The notes below the pieces were generated by a model. The model was given only the letters and a program-made list of their open reading frames with translations, was not told where the DNA came from and made no database searches. This document shows, one piece after another, positions 41,778 to 49,177 of a stretch of DNA of 49,177 nucleotides; the first letter of the stretch is position 1; every line of letters starts with the position of its first letter. The DNA is from JAVBKX01 sp031553835 (GTDB lineage: Bacteria > Bacteroidota > Bacteroidia > Bacteroidales > Azobacteroidaceae), in assembly GCA_031553835.1 (NCBI GenBank), contig JAVBKX010000028.1:1-49177 (forward strand). The letters are read 5' to 3'. A program made the position numbers and the translations under genes.

Positions 41778-44228
41778 ATGTCACAACATATTACAATAAT
41801 ATTGATGTCGATTTTATTGGGATTTCCTTTGTCATTGCAAGCGCAACAAGACTCTATTGTTACAAAATTATCCTCCTTTGTCCAAAACATCAACACGTTC
41901 AATCAGCTTTATCCCCAGGAAAAAGTCTATCTGCATTTCGACAATACAGGCTACTTCCTGAATGAAAACATTTGGTTCAAGGCCTACATAGTAGTCGCAG
42001 AAAATCATCAGACAACCATCCTAAGCCGGGTACTATATGTTGAATTAATTTCTCCTGATGGTTATATACTGGAAACAAAAAAACTAAAAATAGAGAACGG
42101 CCAATGCCATGGGGATTTCTACCTCAAACCGGAACAATTCGCAGGATTTTATGAGGTCAGGGCATATACTCGGGTCATGCTCAATTATGGCGATGAAACT
42201 ATCTTTTCCCGGGTTTTCCCTGTGTTCGAAGCACCCAAAAAAGAAGAGGAATACGACAAAATGTCGATGCCCAAAACAGCTTGGAGTAAACGACTTCCTC
42301 CGCAAAGAGAAAAAAAAGAAAGCCTGAAAAAGCTTAACCTTGACTTTTTCCCGGAAGGAGGAAATTTGGTACAAGGCATTGCCTCCCGGATGGCATTCAA
42401 AGCTACAAATAACCAAGGACTAGGAGTAAATGTAGAAGGAAGCATTTACAATGATCGGAAAGAAGTTGTTGCCACGTTTTCCTCCATGCACAATGGAATG
42501 GGTAATCTTGGATTCATCCCAGAAACAGGGAAATATACTGCCATTGTACATTATGAAAACAAAGACTATTCTTTCCCATTGCCTGACGCATTGAATGCCG
42601 GTTACATAATGGGTATCAATAACTTACACTCCGAATTTATCGGGGTACAGTTGCAAAAGAGTGAAAACCTCCCCTCCCAAACTGTCGGACTTTCCATCGC
42701 TTGCCGGGGCAAGGTGTACATATTTGAAACAATTGACTTTTCGTTGACAGCTGAAAAACTATTACAGATTCCTCGCCAATCTCTTCCTTCAGGGGTCAAT
42801 CAGGCTACGCTATTTACCAAAGAAGGAGAAATTTTGGCAGAACGGCTTTTCTTTGTCAACCACCACGACAATGCCAACATTGTAGCAACACAACAAAAAG
42901 CAGCCTATTCTCCTTTTGAAAAAATAAATATCGGATTTGAAGTGATGGACAAAAATGCAAATCCAATAGAATCAACATTCTCTGTATCTGTAACAGATGC
43001 CGCCACCACACAAGTACAAGGTGCTGGAAATATGCTTACAAACCTGTTATTATCTTCCGATTTAAAAGGACACATCGAAAGCATAGACTATTATTTTGAA
43101 TCAGACGATAACCGGCACAAAATGGCATTAGACCTATTGATGATGACCCAGGGTTGGAGACGCTATTCCTGGAAACAAATGGCAGGAATTGATCCTTTTG
43201 AATTAAAACACCACATTGAAAAAGGGATCGTAATCGACGGGCAAGTGTTGTCAATTGTCAAAAAGAAGGAAAAAGAAAACTTAGAAATAAAAATGTGGAT
43301 GTATTCGGAAGATGGCTTTTCACAACAAGGCACATGTACAACCGATGAAGAAGGGAAATTCAACTTTCTGCCGGATGATTTTTACGGTACATGGAAGCTT
43401 TCCCTACAAGCCAAAGAAGAAGGGAAACGCAAACACAACCGTATTTTGCTGGATCGACAGTTTACTCCAGATTCCAAAACTTATTCTTTTTTCGATACCC
43501 ATATCACACTAAAAGACAATCCGTTGCCAGACAACTCAGAAATCACCACGGCTGTGGAAATAATGACAACAAATGACAGCCTGGATTTAGCAGAAAGATT
43601 TCCAGACACTCACTTATTACCCCAAGTGGATATCAAAGGTAAACAAGTAAGAAGGTTTCCGGCAATCACCTACAACATTGAGGAAGAGCTGGATAAAATG
43701 GATGATAAAGGAGTAGATTACAACGATGATATTTTCAATTTTTTATGGAATACAAATAAATATTTTGGTTATAATGGTAAAGGCCAGCCAACATATAAGG
43801 GTAAGCTAGTTGGTTTTGAAGGAAAAAATATCATCGCCTTGGAAAATTTATTTCTTTCTGATTTGAAAACCATTGAAGTAGTTGAAAGACCCTGCATTGA
43901 TGCTTCTGGTAATTTTTATGAAGTAACCGTATTACTCACATACACAGGACGAAAATGGGCCGATCCCAAAGGTATCCGTCTCACTACCTTAGAAGGCTAC
44001 TCCAATGTAAAAGAGTTCTATTCCCCTGATTACAGCACAGGCATTTTACCTGACGAAAAAGATTTTCGCCGCACTTTATATTGGAATCCTAATGTAAAAA
44101 CAGACAGCACTGGCAAAGCCAATGTCAGTTTTTACAACAACAGTTCATGTAAGCAAATCAATATCAGTGCAGAAGGGATAAGTGACAATGGCATTCCAAT
44201 AATATACTCTAATTCAATAAAAGAATGA
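41778..44228 (+). CDS. MG2 (macroglobulin-like) domain surface protein, copy 1
   Basis: About 816 residues from the ATG at 41778; an upstream in-frame TTG at 41754 gives a poor leader. A signal peptide ending near LSLQAQ is followed by an MG2-type domain with YLHFDNTGYFLNENIWFKAY, which matches the macroglobulin pattern of D-x-x-x-Y-x-x-G/N-E-x-V/I-W-F-K. Several more beta-sandwich modules follow. Near residue 610 the motif LLPQVDIKGKQ recalls a TonB-plug-like strand, and the C-terminus has FRRTLYWNPNVKTDSTGKA. Such large proteins are common in Bacteroidota, exported, and uncharacterised. Its stop overlaps the start of the paralogous next gene (ATGA), so the two are translated from one transcript. 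Confidence 0.5.
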   Translation: MSQHITIILMSILLGFPLSLQAQQDSIVTKLSSFVQNINTFNQLYPQEKVYLHFDNTGYFLNENIWFKAYIVVAENHQTTILSRVLYVELISPDGYILETKKLKIENGQCHGDFYLKPEQFAGFYEVRAYTRVMLNYGDETIFSRVFPVFEAPKKEEEYDKMSMPKTAWSKRLPPQREKKESLKKLNLDFFPEGGNLVQGIASRMAFKATNNQGLGVNVEGSIYNDRKEVVATFSSMHNGMGNLGFIPETGKYTAIVHYENKDYSFPLPDALNAGYIMGINNLHSEFIGVQLQKSENLPSQTVGLSIACRGKVYIFETIDFSLTAEKLLQIPRQSLPSGVNQATLFTKEGEILAERLFFVNHHDNANIVATQQKAAYSPFEKINIGFEVMDKNANPIESTFSVSVTDAATTQVQGAGNMLTNLLLSSDLKGHIESIDYYFESDDNRHKMALDLLMMTQGWRRYSWKQMAGIDPFELKHHIEKGIVIDGQVLSIVKKKEKENLEIKMWMYSEDGFSQQGTCTTDEEGKFNFLPDDFYGTWKLSLQAKEEGKRKHNRILLDRQFTPDSKTYSFFDTHITLKDNPLPDNSEITTAVEIMTTNDSLDLAERFPDTHLLPQVDIKGKQVRRFPAITYNIEEELDKMDDKGVDYNDDIFNFLWNTNKYFGYNGKGQPTYKGKLVGFEGKNIIALENLFLSDLKTIEVVERPCIDASGNFYEVTVLLTYTGRKWADPKGIRLTTLEGYSNVKEFYSPDYSTGILPDEKDFRRTLYWNPNVKTDSTGKANVSFYNNSSCKQINISAEGISDNGIPIIYSNSIKE

Positions 44229-46699
44229 AAAAGATTCTAACATATTGTTTGTTGTTATGTAGCATTCCATTGGTCGCCCAGCCCGATTCTGCGACATTAC
44301 AGTTATCCTCTTTTATCCAAAACATCAACACTTTCAATCAGCTTTATCCCCAGGAAAAAGTCTATCTGCATTTCGACAATACCGGATATTTCTTAGGTGA
44401 AACCATCTGGTTCAAAGCATATGTGGTAGTCGCAGAAAACCTCCAACCAACAGTATTGAGCAGGGTACTGTATGTGGAATTACTTTCTCCTGAAGGCAAT
44501 ATTGTAGAAACAAAGAAACTAAAAATTGAAGATGGGCAATGCCATGGAGATTTCTACCTCAAGCCTGAACAATTCGCCGGATTTTATGAAGTCAGGGCAT
44601 ATACCAAACTTATGTTAAATTGGGAAGACACTTATTTTTCCCGCGTCTTCCCAATTTTCGATGCTCCGAAAGAGGAAGGGCAATACGATAAGTTGACCAT
44701 GAACATACGTCCCAACAGTAGAAAGCTACCCGAAAAACGGAATAAGGACGAAAAGCGGAATGTCCTTAATATTACTTTTCTCCCCGAAGGCGGACATTTG
44801 GTCAATGGCACAACCTCCCGGGTCGCATGTGTAGCCACAGACAAAACAGGACAACATGTAAGCGTTTCGGGAACGTTATTGAATGAACACCAAGAAACCA
44901 TCACAACCTTTGCAACCATTCATAATGGAATGGGTTCATTCATAGTTACTCCGGATGGCAAGAAACAAACTATCAAAGTAGAATATGAAGGCAAAACATA
45001 TTCATTCTATTTACCTGATGCACTACCTGCCGGTTATGTCATGAAAATCGACAATCTTCGGAAAGATTTTGTGATTGTTGAAATACAAGAAAGCGAAATT
45101 CAAACTCCAGAACCATTAGGAGTGTCTATTTCCTGCCGGGGCAAAGTACATGTATTTGAAACCATAGAAACTAATGAATCTGCCAATCGCATACTGAAAA
45201 TTTCAAAAAAAGATTTGCCTTCAGGTGTCAACCAAATTACATTGTTCAATGCCCAAGGGGAAATATTTGCTGAACGTTTGTTCTTCATTAATCATAATGA
45301 GCAAATTGCGATTACTGCCAATCCGGACAAATCGGCCTATCAACCTTTTGAAAAAATCAATATCGATTTACAATTATCAGCACCGGTTGAGACTTCGTTT
45401 TCATTATCTGTGACTGATGCGGCCACATCACCTTTTTCATCCAATGGTTCTCCATTGACCAACCTGCTGCTTGCTTCTGATCTAAAAGGACACATTGAAA
45501 ATATCGATTATTATTTTGAATCGGATGACAACCAACATAAAATGGCCTTGGATTTACTAATGATGACCCAAGGCTGGAGACGCTACTCGTGGAAACAAAT
45601 GGCAGGAATCGAACCGTTTGAATTAAAACACCACATCGAAAAAGGGATAGTCATTGACGGACAAGTGTTGTCTCTGTATAGAAAAAAGCAAAAAGAAAAT
45701 ATAGAAGTTTCCATGTGGATGTATTCTGAAGAAGGGTTCTCGCAACAAGGAAAATGCATTACTGATGAAGAGGGAAGATTCAATTTCTTACCCGATGACT
45801 TTTATGGAACCTGGGAATTGTTGCTCCAAACGAAAGAAAATGAAAAACGGAAAGAAAATCGGATTGTATTAGACCGGCATTTTTCTCCACAAACCAAGGA
45901 GTATTCATACTATGATATAAACTTGTTAAGGAAACAACCAATACAAGAAACAGGAGTATCAACTGACCTTTCGAACAATATAGACATTGACAAAGAAGAT
46001 ATAAATATAGAACAAACTAACCCTAAATCCTACTTATTACCTGATGTCACAATTAAAGGGAAAAAGTGGACAAAACGAGAAGAAGAAGGGCTTAAAATTG
46101 CCAATGTCATTTATGATGTAAGCTCCGAAACCGACAAAATAAAAGATTTAGGTGAAAATTACACAGAAAACATACCAACTTTTCTATTAAATACCAACAA
46201 TTTTTTTTCAGTTTCTAATGGATATAAGTACAAAAACAAACCTGTATTGTTTATTATCAACAATATGGAAATTTGTCGCTCGTCATGGGAAGATATATCA
46301 AATGTATTGGTACAAGACATAGAAACTATTATGATTTCAGAAAAAATTGGAGCTTATTGTTCATACATGCCCTTCGATCTAAGCTGTACTATATGCGAAG
46401 ATGTAGATCCCCGAACACTTCTCATTTTCTTATATACTTATGAAAATGGGAACAAACACGATGATCCCAAAGGCATTCGAAAAACAAAAATTGTTGGCTA
46501 TGATCAGTCTAAAGAGTTCTTTGTTGCCGACTATAGTTCTGTAGTTTTACCCGACGAAAAAGATTTTCGTCGCACACTCTATTGGAACCCTAATGTAAAA
46601 ACAGACAACACAGGCAAAGCCAATGTTAGTTTTTACAACAATAGTTCATGTAAGCAAATCAACATCAGTGCAGAAGGGATAACATTGATTTTAAGTTGA
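44225..46699 (+). CDS. MG2 (macroglobulin-like) domain surface protein, copy 2
   Basis: An 824-residue tandem paralogue with signal peptide (ending near IPLVAQ) and the same MG2 motif, YLHFDNTGYFLGETIWFKAY. Large stretches of the first 560 residues are near-identical to copy 1 (for example DLLMMTQGWRRYSWKQMAGI and KHHIEKGIVIDGQVLS). The segment after the LLPDVTIKGKK motif is strongly diverged, and identity returns at DEKDFRRTLYWNPNVKT. Copy 2 ends early, at ISAEGITLILS, where copy 1 continues for another ten residues. Overlap by 4 bp indicates translational coupling. A pair of related surface subunits or a recombination-derived duplicate are both possible. Confidence 0.5.
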   Translation: MKKILTYCLLLCSIPLVAQPDSATLQLSSFIQNINTFNQLYPQEKVYLHFDNTGYFLGETIWFKAYVVVAENLQPTVLSRVLYVELLSPEGNIVETKKLKIEDGQCHGDFYLKPEQFAGFYEVRAYTKLMLNWEDTYFSRVFPIFDAPKEEGQYDKLTMNIRPNSRKLPEKRNKDEKRNVLNITFLPEGGHLVNGTTSRVACVATDKTGQHVSVSGTLLNEHQETITTFATIHNGMGSFIVTPDGKKQTIKVEYEGKTYSFYLPDALPAGYVMKIDNLRKDFVIVEIQESEIQTPEPLGVSISCRGKVHVFETIETNESANRILKISKKDLPSGVNQITLFNAQGEIFAERLFFINHNEQIAITANPDKSAYQPFEKINIDLQLSAPVETSFSLSVTDAATSPFSSNGSPLTNLLLASDLKGHIENIDYYFESDDNQHKMALDLLMMTQGWRRYSWKQMAGIEPFELKHHIEKGIVIDGQVLSLYRKKQKENIEVSMWMYSEEGFSQQGKCITDEEGRFNFLPDDFYGTWELLLQTKENEKRKENRIVLDRHFSPQTKEYSYYDINLLRKQPIQETGVSTDLSNNIDIDKEDINIEQTNPKSYLLPDVTIKGKKWTKREEEGLKIANVIYDVSSETDKIKDLGENYTENIPTFLLNTNNFFSVSNGYKYKNKPVLFIINNMEICRSSWEDISNVLVQDIETIMISEKIGAYCSYMPFDLSCTICEDVDPRTLLIFLYTYENGNKHDDPKGIRKTKIVGYDQSKEFFVADYSSVVLPDEKDFRRTLYWNPNVKTDNTGKANVSFYNNSSCKQINISAEGITLILS

Positions 46700-46735
46700 A
46701 AAACAAATGAGCCACGTAGCGGTTTTGCCTTTTAA

Positions 46736-46790
46736 ACACAAAGACGCAAATTTCAAACTCGTTCATCATCGCATCTTGGTGTCTTAGTGT
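46736..46790. repeat. ACACAAAG word palindrome after the MG2 genes
   Basis: ACACAAAG and ACGCAAAT (46736-46751) face CTTGGTGT and CTTAGTGT (46775-46790) across a 23-nt loop. The word is the same as at 40365-40773. The pair is degraded (several mismatches). Confidence 0.5.
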
Positions 46791-46859
46791 TCAAAAAAAT
46801 ACAAAATTTAGTTAAATTACATTCTAAATCATTAATTTTACTAAAAAATAATGCAAATT

Positions 46860-46902
46860 AATGATTTATTAACGATCTGTTAATGCAGTCAAAGTAATTT
46901 TA
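46860..46902 (+). promoter_or_regulatory. Promoter-like element shared with the first GH51 operon
   Basis: The 26-bp block 46860-46885 matches 2172-2197 at 23 positions. Nine bases later comes TAATTTTA (46895-46902), one mismatch from TAnnTTTG, as at the GH51 promoter. Confidence 0.5.
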
Positions 46903-46970
46903 CAACAAAATATTAATGTGCAATATCGCAAACAATGGCACTACTTACAAAATACATTTTAATTCATAAA

Positions 46971-48938
46971 ATGAGAACACAAAAACAAACCATTTTTATT
47001 CTATTGGTTATAGCGCTTACAATTATTTTCCCATCTTGCGGGAAGAAAAACCGGGCGCTTGAGGAAGCCCTCTCGTTTGCCGGCGATAACCGGCCGGAAC
47101 TCGAAAAGGTGCTGGATTATTACAGTATGCACAAACAAGACAGTCTCAAACTCAAAGCAGCCCGGTTTCTTATCGAAAATATGCCCGGGCATTGTTCGTA
47201 TTCGGGAGAACAAATATCCGCCTATTATGCTGCTATCGATACAATCCTCAAAAGCGACAGGGATCCGGCTTCCAAAATGCAGCTTGTCAACCAGATTGCC
47301 GGAATATTTCCGGATGCAAAAAAAGAAATAAAGGAAGACATCAAAATCATAACGGCAGCATACCTCATAAAGAATATAGATACAGCCTTTGATCTGTGGA
47401 AAAATGACAAGCTGACGGCATACCTCTCCTTCAACGATTTTTGCGAATACCTGCTACCCTATAAATGCGCAGAATTACAGCCATTGGACTATTGGCGCGA
47501 TACTCTGTCAAGCAAGTTCAACAAACGAATATTGAACGATGCGATCAATGACGAGAACTACCATAGCCCTTATTACCGGGCATACTGGGTCAACGCAGAA
47601 ATCAGGGAAGACGTAAAACCAATCATCCTTCCTGAGTTGAATGAATTCAAAGGCGGCAAATTCTACAGTTCTGCTTCCATGTACCGGATGCCTTTTGGCG
47701 ATTGTTTCGATTATTCGGTATTGGCAGTGAGCGTATTAAGAAGCCATGGAATTCCGGCAGCCCTCGATTATATTCCCCAATGGGGACGGGGCTATTTGCG
47801 CCATTCCTGGTTTTCATTTGTCAATGATAACGGAATGTTTATGTCTTCCCCCTGGGGTGTCGACTCCAATCCGGGGGATATCTTCCATCCCTGGGCCATC
47901 CTCTCCAAAATATTCAGGTATTCCTATGCCCCCGATGAAAGGAGGAAGCGATACCATGAGGAAGTAAAATACAGGATTGCCAATCATTTCAGTATTTTCA
48001 ATCACGATGTGACCGGTGAATATCTCGCTACAAGCAACCTGTCGATCCCCGTCCAGACAGATCAATTGAAAGATAAATATGTATATATAGCCGTTTTTAA
48101 CGGCAGGGAATGGAATGTTGTTGATTTTGGACCGGTTAAGAACAAAAAAGCATGGTTCGGCCAAATGGGACGGGGCACTGTGTACTTAGTGCTTGGCCAC
48201 GATGGCAATGGCCTGATCCCTGTTTCCGATCCGTTTATCCTCCATAAGAATGGCTCGCTTCATTACTGCAGAGCCGACCGGTCGGATGTCGGGCAGGTTA
48301 CATTGACCAGAAAGTACCCGGTTTCCGCTTTTGTCGCCCTGGTTGAAAGCCGGTTGGTAGGCGGGAAAATCCAGGCTTCGCACCGGAAAGATTTTTCGGA
48401 GTGTGAAACTTTCTATGCCATCGATAGTGTATTGTTCCCTGATTTGGTATCCCTAAACTGTGATACCCCCTACCGTTACTGGCGCTACCTGTCGCCCGAC
48501 GGTTCCGGTGGGAATATCTCCGAAGTTCAATTTTATGAAAAAGGGAAAGATGGTATTGCCAAAGGCAGGGTGATTGGCTCGGAGGGCAGTCCGGGTTGGA
48601 GCAAAGAGAATGTCTTTGATGAAAACTGGTTGACCTCATTCGATTCGGTGGAGCCTGACGGGAATTGGATGGGCTTGGAGTTTGACGAGCCTGTCTGCAT
48701 CGACCGGGTGAGGTGTGCGCCCCGGACGGACGATAACTTAATCCACTCGGGCGATGAATATGAATTGAAATACTGGGACGCCGGGCAATGGGTTTCACTG
48801 GGCGCGAGGGTTGCAACTGAAAAAGTATTGAAATATGATGGAGTGCCGCGCAATGCCCTTCTCTGGTTGAGCAATATTACCCATGGCCGGCAGGAGTGCC
48901 TGTTTACTTATGAAGAAGGCCGGCAGGTTTGGTGGTGA
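46971..48938 (+). CDS. Lipoprotein with transglutaminase-like core and discoidin-type domain
   Basis: A 655-residue protein from the ATG at 46971, chosen because it opens the lipoprotein signal MRTQKQTIFILLVIALTI ending at FPSC. A transglutaminase-like fold is indicated by Cys245 in GDCFDYSVLAVSVLRSHGIPA and His278 in RHSWFSF, with an Asp in the following DSNPGDIF as likely third member of the triad. The C-terminal 130 residues (YRYWRYLSPDGSGG, VFDENWLTSFDS, WMGLEFDEPVCIDRVR) resemble an F5/8-type discoidin domain that binds glycans or peptides. Such lipoproteins are frequent near polysaccharide-utilisation genes in Bacteroidota. Whether the transglutaminase-like site acts as protease, amidase or not at all is unknown. 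Confidence 0.5.
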   Translation: MRTQKQTIFILLVIALTIIFPSCGKKNRALEEALSFAGDNRPELEKVLDYYSMHKQDSLKLKAARFLIENMPGHCSYSGEQISAYYAAIDTILKSDRDPASKMQLVNQIAGIFPDAKKEIKEDIKIITAAYLIKNIDTAFDLWKNDKLTAYLSFNDFCEYLLPYKCAELQPLDYWRDTLSSKFNKRILNDAINDENYHSPYYRAYWVNAEIREDVKPIILPELNEFKGGKFYSSASMYRMPFGDCFDYSVLAVSVLRSHGIPAALDYIPQWGRGYLRHSWFSFVNDNGMFMSSPWGVDSNPGDIFHPWAILSKIFRYSYAPDERRKRYHEEVKYRIANHFSIFNHDVTGEYLATSNLSIPVQTDQLKDKYVYIAVFNGREWNVVDFGPVKNKKAWFGQMGRGTVYLVLGHDGNGLIPVSDPFILHKNGSLHYCRADRSDVGQVTLTRKYPVSAFVALVESRLVGGKIQASHRKDFSECETFYAIDSVLFPDLVSLNCDTPYRYWRYLSPDGSGGNISEVQFYEKGKDGIAKGRVIGSEGSPGWSKENVFDENWLTSFDSVEPDGNWMGLEFDEPVCIDRVRCAPRTDDNLIHSGDEYELKYWDAGQWVSLGARVATEKVLKYDGVPRNALLWLSNITHGRQECLFTYEEGRQVWW

Positions 48939-49177
48939 AAAAATGAAGATAATGCAATAAGCGGGACCGTGAGTTAGAAACAGAATATAAATCAAGGGAA
49001 AAAAGGGCGGAAGATTGTCAACTCCCGCAAAGAAACAGACAATTGCAACCGCCCCGGACTCCCTGCTAAACAAGGAGGGCCATAATGATGACGTAACAAA
49101 GGTACAAAGAAATCGGCAAAACCCGAGGGATTCGGGGGGCTGACAAAAGAACAGAAATTTTACAAGCAGGTTCAATA
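48939..49177. other. Window-end intergenic sequence with a minus-strand -7-like box
   Basis: No supported gene. Minus-strand TACCTTTG at 49104-49097 matches the -7 consensus, but no start codon with a long frame follows. A long minus-strand open frame crossing 48795-49175 overlaps the lipoprotein gene end and has no domain character. Confidence 0.5.

Larger units (their letters stand above)
46700..46970. other. Intergenic region with word repeats and a promoter
   Basis: It holds a small inverted ACACAAAG-type word pair (46736-46751 with 46775-46790) and the promoter listed next. An in-frame ATG at 46935 upstream of the following gene is less suited as start than 46971. Confidence 0.5.

Noticed and set aside
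41492..41965. 157-codon open frame overlapping the MG2 gene start
   Set aside because: It runs out of frame into the signal-peptide coding part of the MG2 gene and its composition is not protein-like.
48795..49175. 126-codon open frame on the minus strand at the window end
   Set aside because: It overlaps the end of the lipoprotein gene antisense, has low-complexity hydrophobic composition and no recognisable domain.

Overview
The window comes from a Bacteroidota genome, most likely order Bacteroidales. The evidence is TAnnTTTG-type promoter boxes, almost no Shine-Dalgarno sequences, a hybrid two-component system, Nudix-type AraR, SSS sugar symport, and two proteins with C-termini of the type IX secretion sorting kind. 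The genus cannot be fixed from the sequence alone.

About 1-28300 is an arabinan/arabinose utilisation region. It opens with a truncated GxGYxYP-family protein and two tandem, domain-inserted GH51 arabinofuranosidases on the + strand. These converge on a minus-strand operon araD-araA-araB-SSS symporter. Upstream of araD lie a GH43 arabinanase, a giant hybrid two-component regulator (HTCS), a PIN-type toxin-antitoxin module with a broken toxin, and an FG-GAP-repeat surface protein. A second + strand pair (GH43 and GH51), an AraR-like Nudix regulator and a Gfo/Idh/MocA oxidoreductase close the region. The logic is: extracytoplasmic arabinan cleavage by GH43/GH51, uptake of arabinose by Na+ symport, then AraA, AraB and AraD feeding the pentose phosphate pathway. 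Sequence signals suggest two control layers: a direct repeat at both GH43 promoters (probable HTCS target) and a palindrome over the araD promoter (probable AraR target). No susC/susD pair lies in the window.

About 28600-41400 is mostly core metabolism and housekeeping: iorA-iorB, a small four-helix-bundle gene in an unusual cassette, mutS2, a T9SS-cargo-like protein, then a minus-strand run argB - flavin-binding protein - RNA methyltransferase - purD - membrane protein, and an HU-like protein gene. About 41600-49000 holds two tandem MG2-domain surface proteins and a transglutaminase-like lipoprotein.

The most unusual signal is non-coding. At least ten intergenic spaces contain arrays of a 7-8 bp 'word' repeated with small variations, usually as an inverted pair of arms, with a different word at different loci. 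Three loci share the same outer end (TTAGTTACGAG). One pair of arms encloses a four-helix-bundle gene with a rare strong Shine-Dalgarno sequence. Another pair has been invaded by a 249-bp MITE-like element. The three gaps of the araDAB-symporter operon each carry a different word.
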